A DNA stretch of 64,000 nt from Luteimonas mephitis DSM 12574 (GCF_000422305.1 NZ_AULN01000013.1:186001-250000), one strand, 5' to 3'; shown: positions 22,009-32,961, counted from the stretch's first letter. A program made the numbers and translations. The notes: a model not told the origin generated them from the sequence alone.

Positions 22009-22074
22009 TTGTAGGAGCGGCGGAAGCCGCGATGCTTTGCCGGTAAAGCATCGCGGCTTCCGCCGCTCCTACAA
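22009..22074. repeat. dispersed inverted repeat, family R1 (copy b, perfect)
   Basis: Two perfect 30-base arms (22009-22038 and 22045-22074) around the 6-base loop GCCGGT, lying downstream of glyS and upstream of tamA. The arm contains the family core GGAGCGGCGGAAGCCGCGA. A half copy with the CTTCAGCC variant sits nearby at 21922-21942. The structure should fold very stably on either strand. Confidence 0.92.
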
Positions 22075-22098
22075 GAGCAATGGCAACGCGGTCCAGGC

Positions 22099-24351
22099 TC
22101 AGCCCGACAGGTGCTCGATCGCGGCCACGCTGCCGAGGCGCTCGGACAGCCGCCGCAGCAGCGCGAGGCGGTTGTTGCGCAGCGCGATGTCGTCGGCGTT
22201 GACCATCACGCTGTCGAAGAAGGCGTCCACCTGCGGCCGCAGCCGCGCCAGGTGCGCGAGCGCGTCGACGTAGTCGCCATGGGCCAGCGCGTGGCCGGTC
22301 TCGGCATAGACCGCCTCGACGGCCTCGGCCAGTGCAGCCTCGGCCGGCTCCTTCAGCAGGGACGGATCGATCGTCGCAGGGATGCCGTCGCCGGCCTTCT
22401 TCAGGATGTTGTTGATGCGCTTGTTGGCCGCGGCCAGTGCCTCGGCCTCCGGCAGCTGCGCGAAGGTGCCGATGGCGTCGATGCGGCGGTCGAAGTCGTA
22501 CAGCGAGGCCGGGCGCAGCTCGGCGACGGCGTTGAAGTGCTGCACCGGTACGCCCTTGTCGGCGTAGTAGCCGCGGAGGCGGTCGAGGATGAAGTCCTTC
22601 AAGTGCGGCACCTGATCCGTAACGCAGTTGACGACGCCAATTGTGAACTTCTCGTCGAACTGCTCTCCCAGAATCGACTCAAGTGCCGACATGAGTTCTT
22701 TCGATGAAATATCCAGACTTTCAAGAACTTCGACAGACCTTTCCAGTTCACTCGCAGAGGGAAGATCTGCGCTCAACACCTTGCTGTTGCATCTAATGGA
22801 GGCATCTGCGAGCAATCTATTCAAATCAAGATCGAACCCGCTTTCGATCACCGTCCGCGCCAGCCCCAGTGCATTGCGCCGCAGCGCGAACGGATCCTTG
22901 TTCCCGGTCGGCTTGAGCCCCGCGGCAAAACCGCCGGCCAGCGTGTCCAGCCGCTCCGCGATCGCCAGCACCTTGCCCAGCGGTGACAGGGCGATGTCGT
23001 CGGCCGAGTAGCGCGGCTGCCAGGCCTCGTCGAGGGCGTTGGCCAGCGCGTTGCGGTCCTCATGCGACAGGTCGTCGAGCGCGGGATCCTGCATCGCGTA
23101 GTAGCGGCCGGCGATGCCCTGCAGCTCGGGGAACTCGCCCACCATGCGCGACTGCAGGTCGGCTTTGGACAGCAGCGCCGCGCGCCTGGCCAGCGCGGGG
23201 TCGACGCCGACCTGCGGCGCGATGGCTTCGGCCAGTGCCGCCACGCGCGCGACCTTGTCGGCCACGGTGCCCAGTTTGGCCTGATAGGTGACGGTCTTGA
23301 GGCCGTCGTTCATCGACGCCAGCCCCTGCTTCATGTCCTCGACGAAGAAGAACTGCGCGTCGGCGAAGCGCGGGCGGATCACGCGCTCGTAGCCCTTGCG
23401 GATCTCGCTGTCGTCCTTCGGCGCGATGTTGGCCACGCCGATGAAATGCTCGGACAGCCGGCCGCCGTCGCCGAGCACCGGGAAGAACTTCTGGTTGGCT
23501 TCCATCGTCGCCACCAGCGCTTCTGGCGGCACCGCGAGGAACCCGGCCTCGAACGAGCACGCCACCGCCCTGGGCCATTCGACCAGGCAGTTCACTTCGG
23601 CGAGGTTGCCCGGCTCGATGCGGGCGCTGCCGCCGGCCTGTTCCGCCGCGGCCTCGACCTCGGCGACGATGCGCGCGCGGCGCTCGTCGGGATCGACCAG
23701 CACCTTCGCGCCGCGCAGTGCGTCGACGTAATCCTCCGGGCGCCCGATCCACACCGGCTTGTCGTGCATGAAGCGGTGGCCGCGGCTCATGCGGTCGGCG
23801 CGGATGCCGAACAGCTCGCCCTCGACCACGTCGTTGCCCAGCAGCAGTACCAGCCAGTGCAGCGGACGGGCGAAGGCGTGGTCGTGGTCGCCCCAGCGCA
23901 TCGGCTTGGGGATCGGCATCGCCGCGACCGCCTCGCGCACGATTTCCGGCAGCAGTTCCCGCGTCGCCACGCCCGGCTTCACCGCGCGGTGCACGAAGCG
24001 CTCGCCCTTGGCGTCGCTGGTGCGCTCCAGCGCGGTCCACTCGACGCCGGCCTTGGCCGCGAAGCCCTGCAGCGCGCGGGTCGGCTGTCCGTCGGCGTCG
24101 AGCGCGATGTTGAGGTAGGGGCCGAGGACTTCCGACGCCTGCTCGGGCTGCTCGACGGCGACCGACGGCAGCAGCACCGCCAGCCGGCGCGGCGTATGCA
24201 GCGGCTTCGCGCCGCCGTGCTCCACGGCGATGCCGCGCTTGCCCAGCGCGTCGACCACGCCGTCGAACAGCGCCTGCGCCAGCCCGGGCAACGCCTTGAC
24301 CGGCAGCTCTTCGGTGCCGAGTTCGATGAGCAGGGATGTGGTGTTGGACAT
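22099..24351 (-). CDS. glyS: glycine-tRNA ligase beta subunit (with in-frame low-GC insert)
   Basis: The beta chain of the bacterial alpha2-beta2 glycyl-tRNA synthetase, needed for tRNA recognition and aminoacylation. It begins with the diagnostic [16 protein letters not shown] and has the HD-like block ([23 protein letters not shown]) and the C-terminal anticodon-binding region ([11 protein letters not shown]). At 750 residues it is about 60 longer than E. coli GlyS (689). The surplus coincides with residues about 505-577, encoded by DNA of only about 47% GC. That insert precedes [15 protein letters not shown]. The reading frame is intact. glyQ lies upstream, separated by a 91-base spacer plus repeat DNA. 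Confidence 0.95.
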   Translation of the reverse strand: MSNTTSLLIELGTEELPVKALPGLAQALFDGVVDALGKRGIAVEHGGAKPLHTPRRLAVLLPSVAVEQPEQASEVLGPYLNIALDADGQPTRALQGFAAKAGVEWTALERTSDAKGERFVHRAVKPGVATRELLPEIVREAVAAMPIPKPMRWGDHDHAFARPLHWLVLLLGNDVVEGELFGIRADRMSRGHRFMHDKPVWIGRPEDYVDALRGAKVLVDPDERRARIVAEVEAAAEQAGGSARIEPGNLAEVNCLVEWPRAVACSFEAGFLAVPPEALVATMEANQKFFPVLGDGGRLSEHFIGVANIAPKDDSEIRKGYERVIRPRFADAQFFFVEDMKQGLASMNDGLKTVTYQAKLGTVADKVARVAALAEAIAPQVGVDPALARRAALLSKADLQSRMVGEFPELQGIAGRYYAMQDPALDDLSHEDRNALANALDEAWQPRYSADDIALSPLGKVLAIAERLDTLAGGFAAGLKPTGNKDPFALRRNALGLARTVIESGFDLDLNRLLADASIRCNSKVLSADLPSASELERSVEVLESLDISSKELMSALESILGEQFDEKFTIGVVNCVTDQVPHLKDFILDRLRGYYADKGVPVQHFNAVAELRPASLYDFDRRIDAIGTFAQLPEAEALAAANKRINNILKKAGDGIPATIDPSLLKEPAEAALAEAVEAVYAETGHALAHGDYVDALAHLARLRPQVDAFFDSVMVNADDIALRNNRLALLRRLSERLGSVAAIEHLSG

Positions 24352-24365
24352 CGAAAGCCTCTTGC

Positions 24366-24554
24366 CTTGAAGTCCTCCCCTTCAAGGGGGTGAGGACAAA
24401 TGTTTGCGAGCCACTGGCTCGCATTTGTCCGAACGCCCGAGCGCTATGCGCGAGGGCCGGACGGATTCAGGCGGGGATGGGTTTCCGGCACGACGCGTCG
24501 CCGTCACGGAAACCCATCCCCACCCCAGCCCTCCCCTTGAAGGGGAGGGGGTTG
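24366..24554. repeat. dispersed composite palindromic repeat, family R3 (copy a)
   Basis: The glyQ-glyS spacer consists of nested inverted repeats: TCCCCTTCAAGGGGG at the left end, GGACAAATG...CATTTGTCC around 24393-24430, GGGGATGGGTTTCCG...CGGAAACCCATCCCC around 24473-24522, and CCCTCCCCTTGAAGGGGAGGG at the right end. A related element is at 37053-37165. It sits inside an operon-like gene pair and would be transcribed. Confidence 0.75.
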
Positions 24555-24560
24555 TTGGTG

Positions 24561-25469
<909 letters not shown>

Positions 25470-25573
25470 CGCCACGGGTCGCAAGAGAAGGCCGGCCAGT
25501 ATAGCGGGCGGGTTCCCCGGCACGTGCCCGGAGGCAGGCGACGGCGCCCGCGCGGACGGCGATAATCGCGGCC

Positions 25574-26314
25574 ATGCATACGTCTGCCGACAAGCCTTTC
25601 CTGATCGTCGAAACCGGCCAGCCGGTGGCCTCGATGCGCCGCCACGGCGGTTTCCCGCACTGGATCCGCAGCGCCGCCGGGCTGGCGCGCGGCGAAACCG
25701 CGACGCTGGACGTCGAAGGTGGCGGCGCGCTGCCGTCGCATGCGGGGCTGGCCGGGGTGATCGTCACCGGCTCCGGGGCGATGGTCACCGAGCGCCGCGA
25801 CTGGAGCGAGCGCAGCGCCGCATGGCTGGGCGATGCCGCGCGCGCCGGCGTGCCGGTGTTCGGCATCTGCTATGGCCACCAGTTGCTGGCGCACGCGCTG
25901 GGCGGTGAGGTGGGCGACAACCCGAACGGGCGCGAGATGGGCACGGTGGCGATCGACCTGCTGCCCGATGCGGCATCCGACCCGCTGTTCGCCGGGCTTC
26001 CGGCCAGCTTCCCGGCCCAGGCCACGCACCTGCAAAGCGTGCTGCGGGCGCCCGAGGGCGCCACCGTGCTGGCGTGTTCGGTGCACGATGCCTGCCACGC
26101 TTTCCGCTGGGGCGACACTGCCTGGGGCGTGCAGTTCCATCCGGAGTTCGGCACCGTGCACATGCGCGGTTACGTGCAGGCCCGCGCCGATGCGCTGGCC
26201 CGAGAAGGACGCTGTCCGAAGCGGCTGGCGAGCGAGGTGGCCGCCGCGCCGCATGCGCGCAGCGTGCTGCGGCGGTTCGTGCGCCATGCGCGCGGGGCCT
26301 TGCGGCAGCGCTGA
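25574..26314 (+). CDS. class I glutamine amidotransferase-like protein
   Basis: A 246-residue stand-alone GATase1 domain. The nucleophile elbow is [16 protein letters not shown], with Cys near residue 98, and the His-Glu pair is in [16 protein letters not shown]. This is the fold of GMP synthase amidotransferase relatives (the GMP synthase-like GATase family in many proteobacteria). No partner synthetase is adjacent, so it may hydrolyse gamma-glutamyl compounds or act with a distant partner. It is divergent from glyQ with a 104-base intergenic region. Confidence 0.85.
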   Translation: MHTSADKPFLIVETGQPVASMRRHGGFPHWIRSAAGLARGETATLDVEGGGALPSHAGLAGVIVTGSGAMVTERRDWSERSAAWLGDAARAGVPVFGICYGHQLLAHALGGEVGDNPNGREMGTVAIDLLPDAASDPLFAGLPASFPAQATHLQSVLRAPEGATVLACSVHDACHAFRWGDTAWGVQFHPEFGTVHMRGYVQARADALAREGRCPKRLASEVAAAPHARSVLRRFVRHARGALRQR

Positions 26315-26346
26315 CCTCTCTCCGGTTGTCGTGTTGCCGCGGTCTT

Positions 26347-26467
26347 GCAGGAGCGGCTTCGGCCACTGAATTTTGCAGCGAATCCCCGACACCCCCTTTC
26401 AAAGGGCAGGGGCGACAAGCTTGCCGGCTTCCGTCCTTTGAAATCTCGTGGCTGAAGCCGCTCCCGC
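26347..26467. repeat. dispersed inverted repeat, family R1 variant (copy c)
   Basis: Arms GCAGGAGCGGCTTCGGCCAC (from 26347) and GTGGCTGAAGCCGCTCCCGC (26448-26467) pair across about 80 bases. Inside is a smaller CCCTTTCAAAGGG...CCTTTGAAA element, giving a nested repeat between the amidotransferase and membrane-protein genes. Confidence 0.75.
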
Positions 26468-26528
26468 GATGCCGGTCGCGTACGATACCGGTCTGTTTTC
26501 CACACTTCGGCGCGAGGCGCCCAACGTC

Positions 26529-27434
26529 ATGTCCACCCATGCAAGAAGCCCCGCTGCCGGCTGGTCCTGGCTGAAGCAGGCGGTCAACATCGGACGCAGC
26601 AATCCCGGGGCGGTATTCGGCGCGGTCGGCCTGCTGGCGCTGGTCGCGCTGGTACCGAGCGTCATCCAGTTTGGACTGCAGTCCGGGCTCGGGCTGGGGC
26701 CGACCGCGAGCCTGGGCGTCATGGCTGCCTGCACGCTGCTGATGGTGGTGGTGTATCCGCTGCTGATCGGCGGCCTGCTGCGGGTGATCGACGCCGCCGA
26801 ACACGGCCGGCCGACCCGCGCCGCGGCGCTGTTCGAAACCTTCCAGGCCGGCCACGGCGCCGGCCGGCTGATCGGTTTCGGCGTGGTGATGTTCGTCGCC
26901 TATCTGGTGCTGTTCGTCGCCGTCGTGGCGCTGTTCGGGCAGGGCTTCTTCGACTGGTACATGGAGCTGCTCAGCGCCAGCACCCAGAACGACCCGGCGG
27001 CGCAGGCGAAGGTCATGCAGGACATCCCCGACGGCTTCGGCACGATGATGGCGCTGGGGACGCTGGCGGGATTGTTCTTCAGCGGCATCTACGCGATCGG
27101 CTTCGGCCAGGTGGCGCTGGCCGGCCGCACGGTCGGCAGCGCGCTGGCCGACGGTATCGCCGGCACGCTCAAGAACGTGCTGCCGATCGCGCTGTTGGCG
27201 GTGGCGGCGTTCGCCGGTTTCCTCGTGTTCGCGCTGGTGATGGTGCTGGTGATCGGCTTGCTGGCCACGATCGGCGGGCTGGTGCACCCGGTGCTGGCGG
27301 TGCTGCTGGCCGCACCGGTCTATTTCGGCGGGCTGCTGGTGATGTACGTGGTGATGTTCGGGGTCATGTACTTCATGTGGCGCGACGTGTGCGGCGAAGC
27401 GACGCCGCTGCCGCCGGGACAGGTCGAGCTCTGA
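26529..27434 (+). CDS. polytopic membrane protein, BPSS1780-like
   Basis: A 301-residue inner-membrane protein with about six hydrophobic helices (for example GAVFGAVGLLALVALVPSV, VLPIALLAVAAFAGFLVFAL and FGGLLVMYVVMFGVMYFMW). It has a soluble loop (QNDPAAQAKVMQDIPDG) near the middle. It resembles the uncharacterised BPSS1780 family of betaproteobacteria and Xanthomonadaceae. No transport or catalytic motif is visible. The ATG at 26529 follows the repeat; the frame upstream is repeat DNA. Function unknown. Confidence 0.75.
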   Translation: MSTHARSPAAGWSWLKQAVNIGRSNPGAVFGAVGLLALVALVPSVIQFGLQSGLGLGPTASLGVMAACTLLMVVVYPLLIGGLLRVIDAAEHGRPTRAAALFETFQAGHGAGRLIGFGVVMFVAYLVLFVAVVALFGQGFFDWYMELLSASTQNDPAAQAKVMQDIPDGFGTMMALGTLAGLFFSGIYAIGFGQVALAGRTVGSALADGIAGTLKNVLPIALLAVAAFAGFLVFALVMVLVIGLLATIGGLVHPVLAVLLAAPVYFGGLLVMYVVMFGVMYFMWRDVCGEATPLPPGQVEL

Positions 27435-27467
27435 GCAGGATGCGCGGCAACGCCGCGCGCGGTTCGT

Positions 27468-27581
27468 GTAGGAGCGGCTTCAGCCGCGAGCTCTTCGATG
27501 ACGCTCGCGCTCCGTGGTGCAAGCGACCCTTCAATCCGCGAATTCGGATTCAGTGGCTCGCGGCTGAAGTCGCTCTTGCAG
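27468..27581. repeat. dispersed inverted repeat, family R1 variant (copy d)
   Basis: Arms GTAGGAGCGGCTTCAGCCGC (from 27468) and GCTCGCGGCTGAAGTCGCTC (from 27556) pair with a few mismatches across about 65 bases. A second pair, TCCGCGAATTCGGA, lies inside. It sits between the convergent genes at 26529 and 27613, a typical position for this family. Confidence 0.75.
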
Positions 27582-27612
27582 GGCAAGGCAGGGGTTTGCG
27601 CATGAGCGCGGT

Positions 27613-28305
27613 TCAGAGCCCCAGCGCGGCGTCGAGTCCCGCCTGCAGTGCGCGATGGGTGAAGCCGGTCAACGCAACCGTTGCGTAGACCAGCGCCAGC
27701 ACTTGCAGGCCCAGCCACGCCCGCGCCCAGGCCGGCAGCGGCGTGCCGGCGGCGCAATCCTGGACCACGCGGGTGCCGGCGACCAGGTCGTGCAGCGCGC
27801 GGCCGTCCGGGCGCAGCAGCACCAGGGCGTGGCCGATGTTGAGGGTGAGCCACGACAGCGCGCCGGCGAAGTGGCGCAGCAGTGCGCGCGCGTACCGGAT
27901 GCGCGTGCCGTCCACGCCGACCACGCGCAGGCCGAGCGCGCGCTGCCCGGGCGTTGCCTGCCGCGGCGCGGATTCGAACACCACGTGGTAGAGCGCGCCG
28001 AGCGCCGCAAAGCCCAGCAGCGGCGGCCACAGCAGCGCGAACAGTGCGTGCTGCAGGGCCTGCGTGGCCGCGCGCAGCGCGGGATCGGCGAGCCACTGCG
28101 TCGCCACCGTGGCCAGCGGCGTACCCGCCAGCACCGCATCGCCGAAGCCGTGGCCCGCGGTTTCGAGCAGGGCGCGATACTGGTCGCCCAGTTCGCCGAC
28201 CGCGTGCCGCACGTGCGGCCAGGCCAGCAGCGCGACCGGCGCGCCGACCAGGACCGCATCCAGCGACCAGGCCGCGCAGCGGCGCCAGAACCCGGCTGCG
28301 ACCAT
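27613..28305 (-). CDS. RDD-family membrane protein
   Basis: A 230-residue protein with the RDD family layout: the N-terminal GFWRRCAAWSLDAVLVGAPV (the R..A..LD signature), an ALYHVVFESAPRQATPGQRALGLRVVGVDG block, and C-terminal RALHDLVAGTRVV. Three to four transmembrane helices. Family roles in ion/proton exchange are reported for a few members only. It overlaps tatC by one base (TGATG), so it is the fourth gene of the tat operon. Confidence 0.88.
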   Translation of the reverse strand: MVAAGFWRRCAAWSLDAVLVGAPVALLAWPHVRHAVGELGDQYRALLETAGHGFGDAVLAGTPLATVATQWLADPALRAATQALQHALFALLWPPLLGFAALGALYHVVFESAPRQATPGQRALGLRVVGVDGTRIRYARALLRHFAGALSWLTLNIGHALVLLRPDGRALHDLVAGTRVVQDCAAGTPLPAWARAWLGLQVLALVYATVALTGFTHRALQAGLDAALGL

Positions 28306-29072
28306 CAGCGCGTGCGGTCGTCCGCGGCGCCGTCGGCCGGGCCGGGCTTCGGCACCACCGCGTGCGCGGCGAGGATGCCGGCCTCGTAGAGCAGCATCAT
28401 CGGGATCGCCAGCAGCAGCTGCGATACGACGTCCGGCGGGGTGATCACCGCGGCGACGATGAAGATGCCGACGATCGCGTAGCCGCGCCATTCCTTCAGC
28501 TGCGCCGGGGTCACCCAGCCCAGCAGCACCAGGATCACCAGCGCCACCGGCAGTTCGAAGCTGATCCCGAAGGCCAGGAAGATCACCAGCACGAACTCCA
28601 GGTACGCGTTGATGTCCGGGGTGATCGCGACGATGTCCGGCTTGAAGCGCAGCAGGAAGTTGAACACCATCGGCAGCACGAGGAAGTACGCGAACGCGCA
28701 GCCGGCGTAGAACAGCGTCACCGCCGATCCCAAAAGCGGCAACGCAAGCTTCTTCTCGCGCTTGTACAGCCCCGGTGCGATGAATGCCCAGGCCTGGTAC
28801 AGCAGCCACGGCACGGCGGCGAACAGGGCGACGAAGCAGGTCAGCTTGATCGGGGCGAAGAAGGCGCCGGCCGGGTTCATCGCGATCATCTGCTGCCCGG
28901 CCGGCAGCCGCGAGACCAGCGGCGTGGCCAGCCACGTGTACAGCTGGCTGGTGAACGGCAGCAGCGCCACCAGCAGCACCAGCACGCCGACGATGCCGCG
29001 CAGCAGCCGCGAGCGCAGTTCGACCAGGTGGTCGAGCAGGCTGCCTTCGCCGCCGGCGTCAGGCGCGGTCAT
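28305..29072 (-). CDS. tatC: Sec-independent protein translocase subunit TatC
   Basis: The 255-residue, six-helix core of the twin-arginine translocase that binds RR signal peptides with TatB. Family hallmarks are LLDHLVELRSRLLRGI at the N-terminus, the MNPAGAFFAPIKL periplasmic segment, AWAFIAPGLYKREKK and ITPPDVVSQLLLAIPM. The ATG at 29072 gives MTAPDAGGEG; the longer frame is tatB-shadow. It overlaps tatB by 14 bases. Confidence 0.97.
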   Translation of the reverse strand: MTAPDAGGEGSLLDHLVELRSRLLRGIVGVLVLLVALLPFTSQLYTWLATPLVSRLPAGQQMIAMNPAGAFFAPIKLTCFVALFAAVPWLLYQAWAFIAPGLYKREKKLALPLLGSAVTLFYAGCAFAYFLVLPMVFNFLLRFKPDIVAITPDINAYLEFVLVIFLAFGISFELPVALVILVLLGWVTPAQLKEWRGYAIVGIFIVAAVITPPDVVSQLLLAIPMMLLYEAGILAAHAVVPKPGPADGAADDRTR

Positions 29073-29514
29073 TGCGGGCCTCGCCGGTCGCGTCGTCGGA
29101 AGCGCTGTCCGGCTCCGGCGACGCGTCGCCGTGCGCATGGGCGGCTGCGCCGCGCCGGTCGGTGGGCGTCACTGCGGCTGGCGATTCGACGGCTTCAACG
29201 GCTTCGACGGTTTCCGCCGGCATCGCCCTGGTCGCGCCGCGCATGGCGTCGAACTCGCGCCGCGCTTCGGCGTCGGCCGCACGCACCGACGCGTCGATGT
29301 CGCGCACCTGGGTCTCGGTTTCGCGCAGGCTGCGCTTGAGTTCGTCGGCGGCCAGCTCGCGCTCCAGCTCGCTGCGCACCGAGTACCACTGCGCGCGCGC
29401 GCGCCGTACCCACAGGCCGGCGAAGCGCGCCGCCTTCGGCAGCCGTTCCGGGCCGAGCACCAGCAACGCAATGACGGCGATGACGAGGAGTTCGGAAAAG
29501 CCGATGTCGAACAT
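29059..29514 (-). CDS. tatB: Sec-independent protein translocase subunit TatB
   Basis: 151 residues. It has one short N-terminal membrane helix (MFDIGFSELLVIAVIALLVL), the hinge GPERLP, an amphipathic helix (KAARFAGLWVRRARAQW), and a Glu/Arg-rich helical tail ending in a disordered Ala/Pro/Asp segment. TatB with TatC forms the substrate receptor. The Glu8 of FSELLVIAVIALLVLGPERLP distinguishes TatB from TatA. Confidence 0.95.
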   Translation of the reverse strand: MFDIGFSELLVIAVIALLVLGPERLPKAARFAGLWVRRARAQWYSVRSELERELAADELKRSLRETETQVRDIDASVRAADAEARREFDAMRGATRAMPAETVEAVEAVESPAAVTPTDRRGAAAHAHGDASPEPDSASDDATGEARNDRA

Positions 29515-29535
29515 GGCGGGCGCCGCGCTGCGGCG

Positions 29536-29763
29536 TCAGCGCTGGACGTGGTCGTCGTCGCGCTGCTTGTCCGTGGCGGTTTCGTCGGTGCGCGACTGGT
29601 TGCCGAGCTGCCCGGTGGGCTTGTCGTCGTCGCGCATGCCCTTCTTGAATTCCTTGACCGCGCTGCCAAGATCCTTGGCGCCGCTGGTCAGGCGCTTGGT
29701 GCCGAAAACGAGCAGCACGACCGCGAGCACGATCAGCCAGTGCCAGATGCTCAGACCGCCCAT
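29536..29763 (-). CDS. tatA: Sec-independent protein translocase subunit TatA
   Basis: 75 residues: an N-terminal membrane helix ([20 protein letters not shown]), an amphipathic helix ([16 protein letters not shown]) and a charged tail. TatA oligomers form the transport pore. First gene of tatA-tatB-tatC-RDD, 21 bases before tatB. The upstream 82 bases to the SYLF gene probably carry the operon promoter. Confidence 0.95.
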   Translation of the reverse strand: MGGLSIWHWLIVLAVVLLVFGTKRLTSGAKDLGSAVKEFKKGMRDDDKPTGQLGNQSRTDETATDKQRDDDHVQR

Positions 29764-29845
29764 GGCTTGTCTCGCATGTACGTTGGAGGAGTGCGAAGGA
29801 TAGCGCAGCGCGCCGCGAACGGCGGCGCCGCGCGTGCCGCCCGCA

Positions 29846-30751
29846 TCAAGGCGTGGGCGGAAGCGGCTCGGTGGTCGCCGGGTTGCCCTCGACCGTTTCG
29901 AACGGCTGCGGCTGCGGTTCGCTCGGCAGCGGCTGGGTGGTGGTGGCCGCCGGCTGCGGCTGCGCGCTCGTCGCAGGTTGCGATGCGACCGGCTGCGATG
30001 CCGCGCCGGTGCCGCGCGCGGCGCGGGCCGCGGCGGTGGCTTCCTCGAGCTGGTCGCGGAAATCCACCACCGCCGTCGACGGCGCGTGCCTGGCGCGGCC
30101 TTCGAAGATCATCCGCGGCGTGGTGTCGAGCCCGTACACCGCCTCGTTGGCGGCGTCGTCGATCGACAGCACCGCGCCGTCGAGCGCGACCCCGGCGAAC
30201 AGCCCGCGCGCGCGCGACCACGACCAGATCTCGGCCTTGAGCTGGCCGTCGGTGGCCAGCGCGGCGCTGCGCCCGACCGGGCCGGCGGCCACGCCGGCGT
30301 CGGCGCCGAGGGTGACCTTGCCGTTGACGATCGATTCGAGGCTGCGGTCGTTGCGGAACACCAGCACCACGTCGGCCGACTGCACGCCGGCCTGGAAGCC
30401 GATGCTGCCGCCGGTGAGCTTGACGAACACCGGGTTGGACCAGGTGCCGTCGGGATTCTTCACCGACATCAGGCCGTGGCCGCGGCGGCCGCCGAGCACC
30501 AGCCCGACCTTGAGCGTGTCGGGCACCACGACAATCGCGCGCGCTTCGTCGAGCAGCTTGTCCGGGATCGCCGATTCCGGGATCGCCTGGATGTCGGCCA
30601 GCACGCGCACCGCGTTGGCCGAGCGCGCGTCCTCCTGCGCCCCGGCGTGCGCCGCGGTGGCCATGCCCACGGCGAGCAGCGTCGCGATGGCGAGCGATGC
30701 CAGGCGCGGCGTGGCGGTGCGTTTCGACGAAAGCGGGTTCGACAGGGACAT
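29846..30751 (-). CDS. SYLF (Ysc84) domain exported protein
   Basis: A 301-residue protein with a signal peptide (ending ATAAHAG) and one SYLF/Ysc84 lipid-binding domain: [32 protein letters not shown], then [21 protein letters not shown] and [13 protein letters not shown]. The last 70 residues are a Pro/Gln/Thr-rich disordered tail. In eukaryotes the fold binds phosphoinositides; bacterial members are periplasmic or outer-membrane proteins of unclear role. Single gene between tatA and hemH. Confidence 0.88.
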   Translation of the reverse strand: MSLSNPLSSKRTATPRLASLAIATLLAVGMATAAHAGAQEDARSANAVRVLADIQAIPESAIPDKLLDEARAIVVVPDTLKVGLVLGGRRGHGLMSVKNPDGTWSNPVFVKLTGGSIGFQAGVQSADVVLVFRNDRSLESIVNGKVTLGADAGVAAGPVGRSAALATDGQLKAEIWSWSRARGLFAGVALDGAVLSIDDAANEAVYGLDTTPRMIFEGRARHAPSTAVVDFRDQLEEATAAARAARGTGAASQPVASQPATSAQPQPAATTTQPLPSEPQPQPFETVEGNPATTEPLPPTP

Positions 30752-30938
30752 GGCGGGCTCCGGCGGAAATCATGGCGCGGCGCGCGGATCGCGCGACGCA
30801 GGCGCTTCAGGCTAGTGGCGGGGGGATGAATCCACTCTGAGGACCGTGCAGCCGCAGCGATGGTTCCGCGCGCGGCGTGCAGGCGCGGCGTCGATTTTCC
30901 CACCGGGCGGTGCCAACTGCCGGCCGGCCTGCCATCCT

Positions 30939-31964
30939 ATGCAGATGCCAGCCATGCCAGCCCGCAGCGCCGACGACGGCGCCGATACACCCGCACCCGC
31001 ATCCATGCAGGGCCTCCTCGTCGTGAATCTCGGCACGCCGCAAGCGCCGACGGCCGCCGCCGTGCGCCGCTACCTGGCCGAATTCCTCAGCGACCGGCGC
31101 GTGGTGCAGCTGCCGCGCCTGCTGTGGTGGCCGCTGCTGCACGGGCTGATCCTGCCGCTGCGCTCGCCGAAGGTGGCGAAGAAGTACGCAGAAGTCTGGA
31201 TGGACGCCGGCTCGCCGCTGGCGGTGCATACGCAGCGTCTGGCGCTTGCGATCGGCGAACGCCTGCCGGCCGTGCGCGTCGCCCATGCGATGCGCTACGG
31301 CGGCCCGGAGATCGCCGCCGAAGTGCGCGCGCTGCAGGCGCAGGGTTGTGCGCGGGTGCTGGTGCTGCCGCTGTATCCGCAGTACTCGACCACCACCACC
31401 GCGTCGGTTGCCGACGCGCTCGCACGCGTCGAGAAGGAAGGGGCGGCGCCGGCGCTGCGCATGATCGACCAGTACGCCACCGACCCGGGCGTGATCGCCG
31501 CGCTTGCCGACAGCGTGCGCGCGCACTGGCAGGCGCACGGACGTGGCGAACGCCTGCTGCTCTCGTTCCACGGCATCCCGCAGCGGCTGGTCGACAACGG
31601 TGATCCGTATTCGGCGCAGTGCCACGCCACCGCCGCCGCGCTGGCGCAGGCGCTCGGGCTGGGCCACGGTGAGTGGCTGGTGACCTTCCAGTCCCGTTTC
31701 GGTCGCGAGCAGTGGCTGCAGCCGGCGACCGATGCCACCTTGCGCGCGCTGGCCGGCGCCGGCATCAAGCGCGTCGACGTGATGTGCCCCGGGTTTCCCG
31801 CCGACTGCCTGGAAACGCTGGAGGAAATCGCGCTGCAGAACGCGGAGATCTTCCGCGCCGCGGGCGGCGGCGGACTGTCCTACATCCCCTGCCTCAACGA
31901 CGCGCCGGCGCATGCCGATGCGCTGGCGGCGCTGGTGCAGCGCGAGCTGGATGCATGGCGCTGA
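30939..31964 (+). CDS. hemH: ferrochelatase
   Basis: 341 residues. Inserts Fe2+ into protoporphyrin IX, the last step of protoheme synthesis. Hallmarks are LLVVNLGTPQAPTAAAVRRYL at the start of the domain, PLYPQYSTTTTAS, the catalytic His in LLSFHGIPQRLVDNGDPY, FQSRFGREQWLQPATD and CPGFPADCLETLEEI with the conserved Glu. Three nearby ATGs (30939, 30945, 30954) precede a 20-residue non-conserved leader; I take the first. The stop overlaps the next gene by 10 bases. Confidence 0.95.
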   Translation: MQMPAMPARSADDGADTPAPASMQGLLVVNLGTPQAPTAAAVRRYLAEFLSDRRVVQLPRLLWWPLLHGLILPLRSPKVAKKYAEVWMDAGSPLAVHTQRLALAIGERLPAVRVAHAMRYGGPEIAAEVRALQAQGCARVLVLPLYPQYSTTTTASVADALARVEKEGAAPALRMIDQYATDPGVIAALADSVRAHWQAHGRGERLLLSFHGIPQRLVDNGDPYSAQCHATAAALAQALGLGHGEWLVTFQSRFGREQWLQPATDATLRALAGAGIKRVDVMCPGFPADCLETLEEIALQNAEIFRAAGGGGLSYIPCLNDAPAHADALAALVQRELDAWR

Positions 31965-32854
31965 CGCGCGGGTTCGAACTCGACATCCCGATCGGCCGCA
32001 TCTCCGGCCTGCGCAGCGGGGAGCCCGGCGCGCCGCGGGTGCTGGCGCTGCATGGCTGGCTCGACAATGCCGCCAGCTTCGTGCCGCTGGCAGCGGAGTT
32101 CGAGCGAACAGGCTTGCATGGCATCGACCTGGTCGCGCCCGACCTGCCCGGCCACGGCCGCAGCGCGCACCTGCCGCCGGGCGCGGACTATTCGTTCGCC
32201 GGCGCCGTGCATTCGGTGCTCGACATCGCCGATGCGCTGGGCTGGGAGCGCTTTGCCCTGCTCGGACACTCGATGGGCGCCGGGATCGCCAGCCTGGTCG
32301 CGGCCGGCTGCCCGCACCGGGTCGAGCGGCTGCTGGCGATCGAGGCGCTGGGCGCGCTGCCCGAAGCGCCGGAGAACACCGCGCGCCGGCTGCGCGACGC
32401 AGTAGCCGCCACCCGCGCGCTGCCGGGCAAGCGGCTGCGCGTCTTCCCCGACATCGAGCCGGCGGTGCGCGCGCGGATGCACGCCAACGGCCTGGGCGAG
32501 GCGTCCGCGCGGCTGCTGGTCGAGCGTGGCATGCGCGCGGTGCAGGGCGATGGCGCAGCGGGCGGTTACGAGTGGAGCAGCGACCCGCGCCTGACCTTGC
32601 CGACGATGGTGCGGATGACCGAAGCGCAGGTGCGCAACCTGATTGCCGGGATCGAATGCCCGGCGCGCGTGATCTACGCCGATCCGCCGCAGCCCTACCT
32701 GCCCGAACCGCTGCGCAGCGAACATGCCGCGCTGCTTCCGCATGGCGAGCGGGTCATGCTGCCGGGCGGCCACCACCTGCACATGGAGGATCCGCGCGCG
32801 GTCGCGGCGGCGATCGGCGATTTCTTCCTGCGCCAGGCGCACCCGGACCCGTAG
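31955..32854 (+). CDS. alpha/beta hydrolase
   Basis: A 299-residue alpha/beta hydrolase of unknown substrate. It has the oxyanion motif LHGWLDNAASF, the acidic LPGHGRS loop, the nucleophile elbow GHSMGAG (Ser near residue 100) and the catalytic His in GGHHLHMEDP near the C-terminus. It resembles the serine hydrolase-like (SERHL) group. It overlaps hemH by 10 bases in another frame, so expression is probably coupled to heme synthesis, though no functional link is known. Confidence 0.85.
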   Translation: MALTRGFELDIPIGRISGLRSGEPGAPRVLALHGWLDNAASFVPLAAEFERTGLHGIDLVAPDLPGHGRSAHLPPGADYSFAGAVHSVLDIADALGWERFALLGHSMGAGIASLVAAGCPHRVERLLAIEALGALPEAPENTARRLRDAVAATRALPGKRLRVFPDIEPAVRARMHANGLGEASARLLVERGMRAVQGDGAAGGYEWSSDPRLTLPTMVRMTEAQVRNLIAGIECPARVIYADPPQPYLPEPLRSEHAALLPHGERVMLPGGHHLHMEDPRAVAAAIGDFFLRQAHPDP

Positions 32855-32961
32855 GCCGGGGCCACGCGCCCGGCGGTTGCTGGCGCATCGCGACGATTTG
32901 TCCCATGCATCGTGATGGCCGCGCCGGCGCGGGCCGGTGCAGTACAGGGAGGTGCGCGTCG

